Below are positions 20,101 to 32,639 of a stretch of DNA of 64,000 nt, piece after piece. A program made the position numbers and the translations under genes. The notes under the pieces are model-generated. The model was not told where the DNA came from. It did no database searches and saw only the letters and a list, made by a program, of their open reading frames with translations. Every line of letters starts with the position of its first letter. Position 1 is the stretch's first letter. The DNA comes from Pleuronectes platessa (Eukaryota > Chordata > Actinopteri > Pleuronectiformes > Pleuronectidae), in NCBI RefSeq assembly GCF_947347685.1, contig NW_026518993.1, forward strand, positions 186,001 through 250,000, written 5' to 3'.

Positions 20101-22946
20101 CCGCAAGAGATGTGCACTGCAGGAGATGTGCGGAGCAGGAGATGTGCACCGCAGGAGATGTGTGCCGCAGAAGATGTGCGCAGCAGGAGATGTACAAAGC
20201 AGGAGATGTGCGCTGCAGGCGATATGCGCCACCGGAGATGTGCACCGCAGGAGGTGTGCGTTGCAGGATTAGTGCGCACAGTTTTTTTATTAATTTGAGT
20301 TAATTATTATTTTTTTTTGTAAGTAAATGTTTCATTTATGTGCACCGCAGGGTGTGCGCCGCAAGAGATGTGCACCGCCGGAAATGTGCGCAGCAGGAGA
20401 TGTGCACCGCAGGAGATGTGTAGGCAGGAGATATGCGCCGCAGGAGATGAGTGCCGCAGGAGATGTGCGCTGCAGGATGTGTGCGCACAGTTTTTTTAGG
20501 AATTTGAGTTAATTATTATTATTTTTTGTAAATAAATGTTTCATTTATGTGCACCGCAGGGTGTGCGACGAGGGAGGGTCACTGCAGGAGATTTGCGCAG
20601 CAGGAGATGTGCGCCACTGGAGATGTGCACCGCAGGAGATGTGCACGCAGGAGATGTGCACGCAGGAGATTTGCGCCGCAGGAGATCTGCGCCGCAGGAG
20701 ATGTACATAGCAGGAGATGTGCACGCAGGAGATGTGCGCCGCAGGAGATGTGCGCCGCAGGAGATGTACATAGCAGGAGATGTGCACCGCAGGAGATGTG
20801 CACGCAGGAGATGTGCACGCAGGAGATGTGCGGCGCAGGAGATGTGCGCCGCAGGAGATGTACATAGCAGGAGATGTGCACGCAGGAGATGTGCGCCGCA
20901 GGAGATGTGCGCCGCAGGAGATGTACATAGCAGGAGATGTGCACCGCAGGAGATGTGCGCCGCAGGAGATGTGCGCCGCAGGATGTGTTCGCACAGTTTT
21001 TTTATTAATTTGAGTTAATTATTATTTTTTTTGTAAGTAAATGTTTCATTTATGTGCACCGTAGGGTGTGCGCCGCAAGAGATGTGCACCGCCGGAAATG
21101 TGCGCAGCAGGAGATGTGCACCGCAGGAGATGTGCGCAGCAGGAGATGTGTGCCGCAGGAGATGTGCTCAGCAGGAGATGTGCACCACTTGAGATGTGCG
21201 CTGCAGGAGATGTGCGCCGCAGGCGATATGCGCAGCAGGAGATGTCTGCCGCAGTTTTTTTATTAATGTGATTTAATTTTATTTTTTTTTGTAAATAACT
21301 GTTTTATTTATGTGCAACGCAGGGTTCGCAACGCAGGATGTGCGCCGCAGGAGATGTGCACCGCAGGAGAAGTGCACGCAGGAGATTAGCACGCAGGAGA
21401 TGTGCGCCGCAGGATGTGTGCGTACAGTTTTTTTATTAAATTGAGTTAATTATTATAATTTATTTGTAAATAAATGTTTCATTTATGTGCAACGAAGGGT
21501 GTGCGCCGCAGGATGTGCGCCGCCGCCGGAGATGTGCGCGGCAGGAGATTTGCACTGCAGGAGATGTACACCGCAGGAGATGTGCGCAGCAGGAGATGTG
21601 CACCGCAGGAGATGTGTACGCAGGAGATATGCGCCGCAGGAGATGAGTGCCGCAGGAGATGTGCGCCGCAGGATGTGTGCGCACAGTTTTTTTAGGAATT
21701 TGAGTTAATTATTATTATTTTTTGTAAATAAATGTTTCATTTATGTGCACCGCAGGGTGTGCGACAAGGGAGGGTCACTGCAGGAGATTTGCGCAGCAGG
21801 AGATGTGCGCCACTGGAGATGTGCACCGCAGGAGATGTGCACGCAGGAGATGTGCACGCAGGAGAAGTGCGCCGCAGGAGATGTGCGCCGCAGGAGATGT
21901 GCACCGCAGGAGATGAGTGCCGCAGGAGATGTGCGCCGCAGGAGATGTGCACCACAGGAGATGTGCGCAGCAGGAGATGTGCACTGCAGGAGATGTGCGC
22001 CGCAGGATATGTGCGCCGCAGGAGATGTGCATGCAGGAGATGTGAGCCGCAGGAGATGTGCACCGCAGGAGATGTGCGCAGCAGGAGATGTGCACCGCAG
22101 GAGATGTGCACCGCAAGAGATGTGCGCCGCAAGAGATGTGCGCCACAGGAGATTTGCGCCGCAGGAGATGTGCGCCGCAGGACGTGTGGGCACATTTATT
22201 TTATTAATTTGAGTAATTATTATAATTTTTTTGTAAATAAATGTTTCATTTATGTGCAACGAAGGGTGTGCGCCGCAGAATGTGCGCCGCAAGAGATATG
22301 CACCGCCGGAGATGTGCGCAGCAGGAGATGTGCACCGCAGGAGATTTGTACGCAGGAGATATGCGCCGCAGGAGATGAGTGCCGCAAGAGATGTGCACCG
22401 CAGGATGTGTGCGGAGATGTGCACCGCAGGAGATGTGCGCAGCAGGAGATGTGCCCCGCAGGAGATGTGCGCCGCAGGAGATGTGCACCGTAGGAGATGT
22501 GCGCAGCAGGAGATTGGCACGCAGGAGATGTGCGCCGCAGGATGTGTGCGGACAGTTTTTTTATTAATTTTATTTATGAGCATCGCATGTTCTGCAATGC
22601 AGGAGATGTGCGCAGCAGGAGATTTGCGCCGCAGGATGTGTGCGCACAGTTTTTTTATTAATTTGACTTAATTATTATAATTTTTTTGTAAATAAATGTT
22701 TCATTTATGTGCAACGAAGGGTATGCGCCGCAGGATGTGTGCCGCAAGAGATGTGCACCGCCGGAGATATGCGCAGCAGGAGATGTGCACCGCAGGAGAT
22801 GTGCGCCTCAGGAGATGTGCACCGCAGGAGATGTGCGCCGCAGGATGTGCGCCGCTAGAGATATGCACCGCCGCAGATGTGCGCAGCAGGAGATGTGCAC
22901 CGCTGGAGATGTACACCGCAGGAGATGTGCGCAGCAGGAGATGTGC
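17130..22946. repeat. Segmental tandem duplication, copy 1 (5.8 kb)
   Basis: Landmarks at 17329, 17682, 17940, 18497, 18755, 19164 and 19437 recur exactly 5798 bp later, and those at 20327, 20536, 21474, 21732, 22252 and 22696 recur exactly 4908 bp later. The copies differ at only a few bases by eye (for example 18530, 20988, 22187). The junction lies within about 20 bp of homology at 22928-22946. Confidence 0.88.
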
Positions 22947-25900
22947 GCCACTGGAGATGTGCGCCGCAGAAGATGTGCGCAGCAGGAGATGTGCCTCACA
23001 GGAGATGTGCAGAGCAGGAGATGTGCGCAGCAGGAGATGTGCAGAGCAGGAGATGTGCGTTGCAGGATTAGTGCGCACAGTTTTTTTATTAATTTGAGTT
23101 AATTTTTATTTTTTTTTTGTAAGTAAATGTTTCATTTATGTGCACCGCAGGGTGTGCGCCGCAAGAGATGTGCACCGCCGGAAATGTGTGCAGCAGGAGA
23201 TGTGCACCGCAGGAGATGTGCGCCGCAGGAGATGTACATAGCAGGAGATGTGCACGCAGGACATGTGCGCCGCAGGAGATGTACAAAGCAGGAGATGTGC
23301 GCCGCAGGCGATATGCGCCACCGGAGATGTGCACCGCAGGAGATGTGCACCGCAGGAGATCTGCACGCAGGAGATGTGCAACGCAGGAGATGTGCACAGC
23401 AGGAGATGTGCGCAGCAGGATGTGTGCACACAGTTTTTTTATTAATTTGAGTTAATTATTATAATTTATTTGTAAATAAATGTTTCATTTATGTGCAACG
23501 AAGGGTGTGCGCCGCAGGATGTGCACTGCCGCCGGAGATGTGCGCGGCAGGAGATGTGCACCGCAGGAGAAGTACACCGCAGGAGATGTGCGCAGCAGGA
23601 GATGTGCACCGCAGGAGATGTGTCCGCAGGAGATTTGCGCCGCAGGAGATGAGTGCCGCAGGAGATGTGCGCCGCAGGATGTGTGCGCACAGTTTTTTTA
23701 GGAATTTGAGTTAATTATTATTATTTTTTGTAAATAAATGTTTCATTTATGTGCACCGCAGGGTGTGCGACGAGGGAGGGTCACTGCAGGAGATTTGCGC
23801 AGCAGGAGATGTGCGCCACTGGAGATGTGCACCGCAGGAGATGTGCACAGCAGGAGATGTGCGCTGCAGGAAATGTGCGCCGCAGGCGATATGCGCAGCA
23901 GGAGATGTGTGCCGCAGTTTTTTTATTAATATGATTTAATTTTAATTTTTTTGTAAATAACTGTTTTATTTATGTGCAACGCAGGGTTCGCAACGCAGGA
24001 TGTGCGCCGCAAGAGATATGCACCGCAGGAGATGTGCGCAACAGGATATGTGCACCACAGGAGATGTGCGCAGCAGGAGATGTGCACCGCAGGAGAAGTG
24101 CACGCAGGAGAATAGCACGCAGGAGATGTGCACCGCAGGAGATGTACACCGCAGGAGATGTGCGCAGCAGGAGATGTGCGCCGCAGGAGATGTGCACCGC
24201 AGGAGAAGTGCACGCAGGAGATGTGCGCCGCAGGATGTGTGCGCACAGTTTTTTTATTAATTTGAGTTAATTATTATAATTTATCTGTAAATAAATGTTT
24301 CATTTATGTTCAACGAAGGGTGTGCGCCGCAGGATGTGCACTGCCGCCGGAGATGTGCGCGGCAGGAGATGTGCACCGCAGGAGATGTACACCGCAGGAG
24401 ATGTGCGCAGCAGGAGATGTGCACCGCAGGAGATGTGTACGCAGGAGATTTGCGCCGCAGGAGATGAGTGCCGCAGGAGATGTGCGCCGCAGGATGTGTG
24501 CGCACAGTTTTTTTAGGAATTTGAGTTAATTATTATTATTTTTTGTAAATAAATGTTTCATTTATGTGCACCGCAGGGTGTGCGACGAGGGAGGGTCACT
24601 GCAGGAGATTTGCGCAGCAGGAGATGTGCGCCACTGGAGATGTGCGCCGCAGGAGATGTGCACGCAGGAGATGTGCATAAAGGAGATGTGCGCCGCAGGA
24701 GATGTGCGCCGCAGGAGATGTACATAGCAGGAGATGTGCACGCAGGAGATGTGCGCCGCAGGAGATGTACAAAGCAGGAGATGTGCGCCGCAGGCGATAT
24801 GCGCCACCGGAGATGTGCACCGCAGGAGATGTGCGCCGCAGGAGATCTGCACGCAGGAGATGTGCAACGCAGGAGATGTGCACAGCAGGAGATGTGCGCA
24901 GCAGGATGTGTGCACACAGTTTTTTTATTAATTTGATGTAATAATATTTTTTTGTAAATAAATGTTTTATTTATGTTCACCGCAGGGTGTGCGCCGCAGG
25001 ATGTGCGCCGCAAGAGATGTGCACCGCAGGAGATGTGCGCAGCAGGAGATGTGCACCGCAGGAGATGTGTGCCGCAGAAGATGTGCGCAGCAGGAGATGT
25101 GCGTCACAGGAGATGTGCGGAGCAGGAGATGTGCGCAGCAGGAGATGTGCAGAGCAGGAGATGTGCGTTGCAGGATTAGTGCGCACAGTTTTTTTATTAA
25201 TTTGAGTTAATTATTATTTTTTTTTTGTAAGTAAATGTTTCATTTATGTGCACCGCAGGGTGTGCGCCGCAAGAGATGTGCACCGCCGGAAATGTGCGCA
25301 GCAGGAGATGTGCACCGCAGGAGATGTGTAGGCAGGAGATATGCGCCGCAGGAGATGAGTGCCGCAGGAGATGTGCGCTGCAGGATGTGTGCGCACAGTT
25401 TTTTTAGGAATTTGAGTTAATTATTATTATTTTTTGTAAATAAATGTTTCATTTATGTGCACCGCAGGGTGTGCGACGAGGGAGGGTCACTGCAGGAGAT
25501 TTGCGCAGCAGGAGATGTGCGCCACTGGAGATGTGCACCGCAGGAGATGTGCACGCAGGAGATGTGCACGCAGGAGATTTGCGCCGCAGGAGATCTGCGC
25601 CGCAGGAGATGTACATAGCAGGAGATGTGCACGCAGGAGATGTGCGCCGCAGGAGATGTGCGCCGCAGGAGATGTACATAGCAGGAGATGTGCACCGCAG
25701 GAGATGTGCACGCAGGAGATGTGCACGCAGGAGATGTGCGGCGCAGGAGATGTGCGCCGCAGGAGATGTACATAGCAGGAGATGTGCACGCAGGAGATGT
25801 GCGCCGCAGGAGATGTGCGCCGCAGGAGATGTACATAGCAGGAGATGTGCACCGCAGGAGATGTGCGCCGCAGGAGATGTGCGCCGCAGGATGTGTGCGC

Positions 25901-27854
25901 ACAGTTTTTTTATTAATTTGAGTTAATTATTATTTTTTTTGTAAGTAAATGTTTCATTTATGTGCACCGTAGGGTGTGCGCCGCAAGAGATGTGCACCGC
26001 CGGAAATGTGCGCAGCAGGAGATGTGCACCGCAGGAGATGTGCGCAGCAGGAGATGTGTGCCGCAGGAGATGTGCTCAGCAGGAGATGTGCACCACTTGA
26101 GATGTGCGCTGCAGGAGATGTGCGCCGCAGGCGATATGCGCAGCAGGAGATGTCTGCCGCAGTTTTTTTATTAATGTGATTTAATTTTATTTTTTTTTGT
26201 AAATAACTGTTTTATTTATGTGCAACGCAGGGTTCGCAACGCAGGATGTGCGCCGCAGGAGATGTGCACCGCAGGAGAAGTGCACGCAGGAGATTAGCAC
26301 GCAGGAGATGTGCGCCGCAGGATGTGTGCGTACAGTTTTTTTATTAAATTGAGTTAATTATTATAATTTATTTGTAAATAAATGTTTCATTTATGTGCAA
26401 CGAAGGGTGTGCGCCGCAGGATGTGCGCCGCCGCCGGAGATGTGCGCGGCAGGAGATTTGCACTGCAGGAGATGTACACCGCAGGAGATGTGCGCAGCAG
26501 GAGATGTGCACCGCAGGAGATGTGTACGCAGGAGATATGCGCCGCAGGAGATGAGTGCCGCAGGAGATGTGCGCCGCAGGATGTGTGCGCACAGTTTTTT
26601 TAGGAATTTGAGTTAATTATTATTATTTTTTGTAAATAAATGTTTCATTTATGTGCACCGCAGGGTGTGCGACAAGGGAGGGTCACTGCAGGAGATTTGC
26701 GCAGCAGGAGATGTGCGCCACTGGAGATGTGCACCGCAGGAGATGTGCACGCAGGAGATGTGCACGCAGGAGAAGTGCGCCGCAGGAGATGTGCGCCGCA
26801 GGAGATGTGCACCGCAGGAGATGAGTGCCGCAGGAGATGTGCGCCGCAGGAGATGTGCACCACAGGAGATGTGCGCAGCAGGAGATGTGCACTGCAGGAG
26901 ATGTGCGCCGCAGGATATGTGCGCCGCAGGAGATGTGCATGCAGGAGATGTGAGCCGCAGGAGATGTGCACCGCAGGAGATGTGCGCAGCAGGAGATGTG
27001 CACCGCAGGAGATGTGCACCGCAAGAGATGTGCGCCGCAAGAGATGTGCGCCACAGGAGATTTGCGCCGCAGGAGATGTGCGCCGCAGGACGTTTGGGCA
27101 CATTTATTTTATTAATTTGAGTAATTATTATAATTTTTTTGTAAATAAATGTTTCATTTATGTGCAACGAAGGGTGTGCGCCGCAGAATGTGCGCCGCAA
27201 GAGATATGCACCGCCGGAGATGTGCGCAGCAGGAGATGTGCACCGCAGGAGATTTGTACGCAGGAGATATGCGCCGCAGGAGATGAGTGCCGCAAGAGAT
27301 GTGCACCGCAGGATGTGTGCGGAGATGTGCACCGCAGGAGATGTGCGCAGCAGGAGATGTGCCCCGCAGGAGATGTGCGCCGCAGGAGATGTGCACCGTA
27401 GGAGATGTGCGCAGCAGGAGATTGGCACGCAGGAGATGTGCGCCGCAGGATGTGTGCGGACAGTTTTTTTATTAATTTTATTTATGAGCATCGCATGTTC
27501 TGCAATGCAGGAGATGTGCGCAGCAGGAGATTTGCGCCGCAGGATGTGTGCGCACAGTTTTTTTATTAATTTGACTTAATTATTATAATTTTTTTGTAAA
27601 TAAATGTTTCATTTATGTGCAACGAAGGGTATGCGCCGCAGGATGTGTGCCGCAAGAGATGTGCACCGCCGGAGATATGCGCAGCAGGAGATGTGCACCG
27701 CAGGAGATGTGCGCCTCAGGAGATGTGCACCGCAGGAGATGTGCGCCGCAGGATGTGCGCCGCTAGAGATATGCACCGCCGCAGATGTGCGCAGCAGGAG
27801 ATGTGCACCGCTGGAGATGTACACCGCAGGAGATGTGCGCAGCAGGAGATGTGC
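22928..27854. repeat. Segmental tandem duplication, copy 2 (4.9 kb, lacks 890 bp)
   Basis: This copy follows copy 1 directly. Between about 25230 and 25329 it switches from matching 19.43 kb to matching 20.42 kb, so two higher-order units (890 bp) are missing. The two copy-1 units involved are themselves paralogous, so the loss fits recombination between repeats, or a gain in copy 1. Confidence 0.85.
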
Positions 27855-28610
27855 ACCGCAGGAGATGTGTACGCAGGAGATATGCGCCGCAGGAGATGAG
27901 TGCCGCAGGCGATGTGTGCCGCAGGATGTGTGCGCACATTTTTTTTAGGAATTTGAGTTAATTATTATTATTTTTTGTAAATAAATGTTTCATTTATGTG
28001 CACCGCAGGGTGTGCGATGCAGGATTTTCACCGCAGGAGATTTGTGTAGCTGGAGATGTGCGCCACTGGAGATGTGCACCGCAGGAGATATGCACGTAGA
28101 AGATGTGCGCCGCAGGATGTGTGTGCAAAGTTTTTTTATTATTTTATTTATGTGCATCGCATGTTTTGCAGCACAGGAGATGTGCGCAGCAGGAGATTTG
28201 CGCCGCAGGATGTGTGCGCACAGTTTTGTTATTAATTTGAGTTAATTATTATAATTTTTTTGTAAATAAATGTTTCATTTATGTGCAACGCAGGGTGTGC
28301 GCCGCAGGATGTGCGCCGCAAGAGATGTGCACCACAGGAGATGTGCGCAGCAGGAGATGTGCACTGCAGGAGATGTGCGCAGCAGGAGATGTGCACCGCA
28401 AGAGATGTGCGCCGCAGGAGATGTGCGGCGCAAGAGATGTGCACGCAGGAGATGTGCGCAGCAGGAGATGTGCACCGCAGGAGATGTGCGCAGCAGGAGA
28501 TGTGCACCGCAGGAGATGTGCGCAGCAGGAGATGTGCACCGCAAGAGATGTGCGCCGCAAGAGATGTGCGCCACAGGAGATGTGCGCCGCAGGAGATGTG
28601 CGCAGCAGGG

Positions 28611-28680
28611 TGTGTGCACACGTTTTTTTTATTAATTTGATTTAATAATATTTTTTTGTAAATAAATATTTCATTTATGT
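28611..28680. repeat. AT-rich spacer, ACACG-T8 type (exemplar)
   Basis: The junction is TGTGTGCACACG followed by eight T, then ATTAATTTGATTTAATAATA and T7 before GTAAATAAAT. The core palindrome GTGTGCACAC is kept. This type is confined to the right domain (also near 32585, 32948, 35036, 37554, 42788, 44822, 47152, 49397, 50832, 55006, 56216, 59400, 60986, 63111). Confidence 0.85.
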
Positions 28681-28940
28681 ACACCGCAGGGTGTGCGCCG
28701 CAAGAGATGTGCACCGCCGGAGATGTGCGCATTAGGAGATGTGCACCGCAGGAGATGTGTGCAGCAGGAGATGTGTGCTGCAGGAGACGTGCGCAGCAGG
28801 AGATGTGCACCACTTGGGATATTCACTGCAGGAGATATGCGCTGCAGGAGATGTGCATGCAGGAGATGTGAGCCGCAGGAGACGTACATAGCAGGAGATG
28901 TGCGCCGCAGGCGATATGCGCAGCAGGAGATGTGTGCCGC

Positions 28941-29022
28941 AGTTTTTTTATTAATTTGATTTGATTTTTTTCTTTTTTTGTAAATAACTGTTTTATTTAT
29001 GTGCAACGCATAGTTCGCAACG
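28941..29022. repeat. AT-rich spacer, pyrimidine-rich type (exemplar)
   Basis: After GCCGCAG-T7 the tract reads ATTAATTTGATTTGA, T7, C, T7, then GTAAATAACTG-TTTTATTTATG. The next block starts GCAACGCATAGTTCGCAACG. The block before it ends in GTGTGCCGCAG, so this type lacks the strong palindrome found at the others. Confidence 0.82.
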
Positions 29023-32000
29023 CAGGATGTGCGCCGCAAGAGATATGCACCGCAGGAGATGTGCGCAACAGGAGATGTGCACCACAGGAGATGTGCGCAG
29101 CAGGAGATGTGCACGCAGGAGATTAGCACGCAGGAGATGTGCGCTGCAGGATTTGTGCCCACAGTTTTTTTATTAATTTGAGTTAATTATTATTATTTTT
29201 TGTAAATAAATGTTTCATTTATGTGCACCGCAGGGTGCGCGCCGCAAGAGATGTGCACCGCCGGAGATGTGCGCCACTGGAGATGTGCATCGCAGGATAT
29301 GTGCGCCGCAGGAGATGTGCATGCAGGAGATGTGAGCCGCAGGAGATGTACATAGCAGGAGATGTGCGCCGCAGGCGATATGCGCAGCAGGAGATGTGTG
29401 CCGCAGTTTTTTTATTAATTTGATTTGATTTTTTGATTTTTTTGTAAATAAATGTTTCATTTATGTGCAACGCAGGGTGTGCGCCGCAGGATGTGCGCCG
29501 CAAGAGATGTGCACCGCAGGAGATGTGTGCAGCAGGAGATGTGCACCGCAGGAGAAGTGCACCGCAGGAGATGTGCGCCGCAGGAGATGTGCACCGCAGG
29601 AGATGTGCGCAGCAGGAGATTGGCACGCAGGAGATGTGCGCCGCAGGATGTGTGCGCACAGTTTTTTTATAAATTTGAGTTCATTATTATAATTTTTTTG
29701 TAAATAAATGTTTCATTTATGTGCAACGAAGGGTGTGCGCCGCAGGATGTGCGCCGCAAGAGATTTGCACCGCCGGAGATGTGGGCAGCAGGAGATGTGC
29801 ACCGCAGGAGATGTACAACGCAGGAGATGTGCGCAGCAGGAGATGTGCACCGCAGGAGATGTGTACGCAGGAGATATGCGCCGCAGGAGATGTGCGCAGC
29901 AGGAGATGTGCACCACTTGAGATATGCACTGCAGGAGATGTGCGCCGCAGGCAATATGCGCATCAGGAGATGTGTGCCGCAGTTTTTTTATTAATTTGAT
30001 TTGATTTTTTAATTTTTTTGTAAATAACTGTTTCATTTATGTGCAACGCAGGGTTCGCAACGCAGGATGTGCGCCACAAGAGATATGCACCGCAGGAGAT
30101 GTGCGCAACAGGAAATGTGCACCACAGGAGATGTGCGCAGCAGGAGATGTGCACCGCAGGAGATGTGCGCCGCAGGAGATGTGCACCGCAGGAGATGTGC
30201 ACGCAGGAGATGTGCGCCGCAGGATGTGTGCAGTGCAGGAGATGTGCGCAGCAGGAGATGTGCACCGCAGGAGATGTACACCGCAGGAGATGTGCGCAGC
30301 AGGAGATGTGCACCGCAGGAGATTTGTACGCAGGAGATGTGCGCAGCAGGAGATGTGCACCGCAGGAGATGTGCGCAGCAGGAGATGTGCACCGCAGGAG
30401 ATGTGCGCAGCAGGAGATGTGCACCGCAAGAGATGTGCGCCGCAAGAAATGTGCACCACAGGAGATGTGCATGCAGGAGATGTGAGCCGCAGGAGATGTA
30501 CATAGCAGGAGATGTGCGCCGCAGGCGATATGCGCAGCAGGAGATGTGTGCCGCAGTTTTTTTATTAATTTGATTTGATTTTTTGATTTTTTTGTAAATA
30601 AATGTTTCATTTATGTGCAACACAGGGTGTGCGCCACAGGATGTGCGCCGCAAGAGATGTGCACCGCAGGAGATGTGCGCAGCAGGAGATGTGCGCCGCA
30701 GGAGAAGTGCACCGCAGGAGATGTGCGCCGCAGGAGATGTGCACCGCAGGAGATGAGTGCCAAAGGAGATGTGCGCTGCAGGACATGTACATAGCAGGAG
30801 ATATGCGCCGCAGGCGATATGCGCAGCAGGAGATGTGCGCCACTGGAGATGTGCATCGCAGGAGATGTGCGCCGCAGGAGATGTGCATGCAGGAGATGTG
30901 AGCCGCAGGAGATGTACATAGCAGGAGATGTGAGCCGCAGGCGATATGCGCAGCAGGAGATGTGTGCCGCAGTTTTTTTATAAATTTGATTTGATTTTTT
31001 AATTTTTTTGTAAATAACTGTTTTATTTATGTGCAACGCAGGGTTCGCAACGCAGGATGTGCGCTGCAAGAGATATGCACCGCAGGAGATGTGCGCAACA
31101 GGAAATGTGCACCACAGGAGATGTGCGCAGCAGGAGATGTGCACCGCAGGAGATGTGCGCCGCAGGAGATGTGCACCGCCGGAGATGTGCGCAGCAGGAG
31201 ATGTGCACCGCAGGAGATGTAAACCGCAGGAGATGTGCGCAGCAGGAGATGTGCACCGCAGGAGATGTGTACGCAGGAGATATGCGCCGCAGGAGATGAG
31301 TGCCGCAGGAGATGTGCGCAGCAGGAGATGTGCCCCGCAGGAGATGTGCGCCGCAGGAGATGGGCACCGTAGGAGATGTGCGCAGCAGGAGATTGGCACG
31401 CAGGAGATGTGCGCCGCAGGATGTGTGCGCACAGTTTTTTTATTAATTTTATTTATGTGCATCGCATGTTCTGCAATGCAGGAGATGTGCGCAGCAGGAG
31501 ATTTGCGCCGCAGGATGTGTGCGCACAGTTTTTTTATTAATTTGACTTAATTATTATAATTTTTTTGTAAATAAATGTTTCATTTATGCGCAACGAAGGG
31601 TGTGCGCCGCAGGATGTGTGCCGCAAGAGATGTGCACCGCCGGAGATGTGCGCAGCAGGAGATGTGCACCACAGGAGATGTGCACCGCAGGAGATGTGCG
31701 CCTCAGGAGATGTGCACCGCAGGAGATGTGCGCCGCAGGATGTGCGCCGCTAGAGATATGCACCGCCGCAGATGTGCGCAGCAGGAGATGTGCACCGCTG
31801 GAGATGTACACCGCAGGAGATGTGCGCAGCAGGAGATGTGCACCGCAGGAGATGTGTACGCAGGAGATATGCGCCGCAGGAGATGAGTGCCGCAGGCGAT
31901 GTGCGCCGCAGGATGTGTGCGCACATTTTATTTAGGAATTTTAGTTAATTATTATTATTTTTTGTAAATGAATGTTTCATTTATGTGCACCGCAGGGTGT

Positions 32001-32639
32001 GCGATGCACGATTTTCACCGCAGGAGATTTGTGTACCAGGAGATGTGCGCCACTGGAGATGTGCACCGCAGGAGATATGCACGCAGGAGATGTGCGCCGC
32101 AGGATGTGTGCGCAAAGTTTTTTTATTATTTTATTTATGTGCATCGCATGTTTAGCAACACAGGAGATGTGCGCAGCAGGAGATTTGCGCCGCAGGATGT
32201 GTGCGCACAGTTTTGTTATTAATTTGAGTTAATTATTATAATTTTTTTGTAAATAAATGTTTCATTTATGTGCAACGCAGGATGTGTGCCGCAGGATGTG
32301 CGCCGCAAGAGATTTGCACCACAGGAGATGTGCGCAGCAGGAGATGTGCACTGCAGGAGATGTGCGCAGCAGGAGATGTGCACCGCAAGAGATGTGCGCC
32401 GCAGGAGATGTGCGGCGCAAGAGATGTGCACGCAGGAGATGTGCGCAGCAGGAGATGTGCACCGCAGGAGATGTGCGCAGCAGGAGATGTGCACCGCAGG
32501 AGATGTGCACCGCAAGAGATGTGCGCCGCAAGAGATGTGCGCCACAGGAGATGTGCGCCGCAGGAGATGTGCGCAGCAGGGTGTGTGCACACGTTTTTTT
32601 TATTAATTTGATTTAATAATATTTTTTTGTAAATAAATG

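Larger units (their letters stand above)
15514..27855. repeat. Satellite array, left domain resumed after the retroelement
   Basis: The same satellite resumes directly after the CATG target duplication, in the same orientation and with the same spacer types as 1-7093. The higher-order unit at 16007-16610 is nearly identical to the one at 2961-3570, so the retroelement split one pre-existing array. The GACGAGGGAGGGTCAC box, or its GACAAGGG variant, follows the AGGAA-type spacers throughout this part. Most of the region is a 5.8-kb/4.9-kb segmental tandem duplication, listed separately. There is no non-satellite sequence. Confidence 0.93.
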
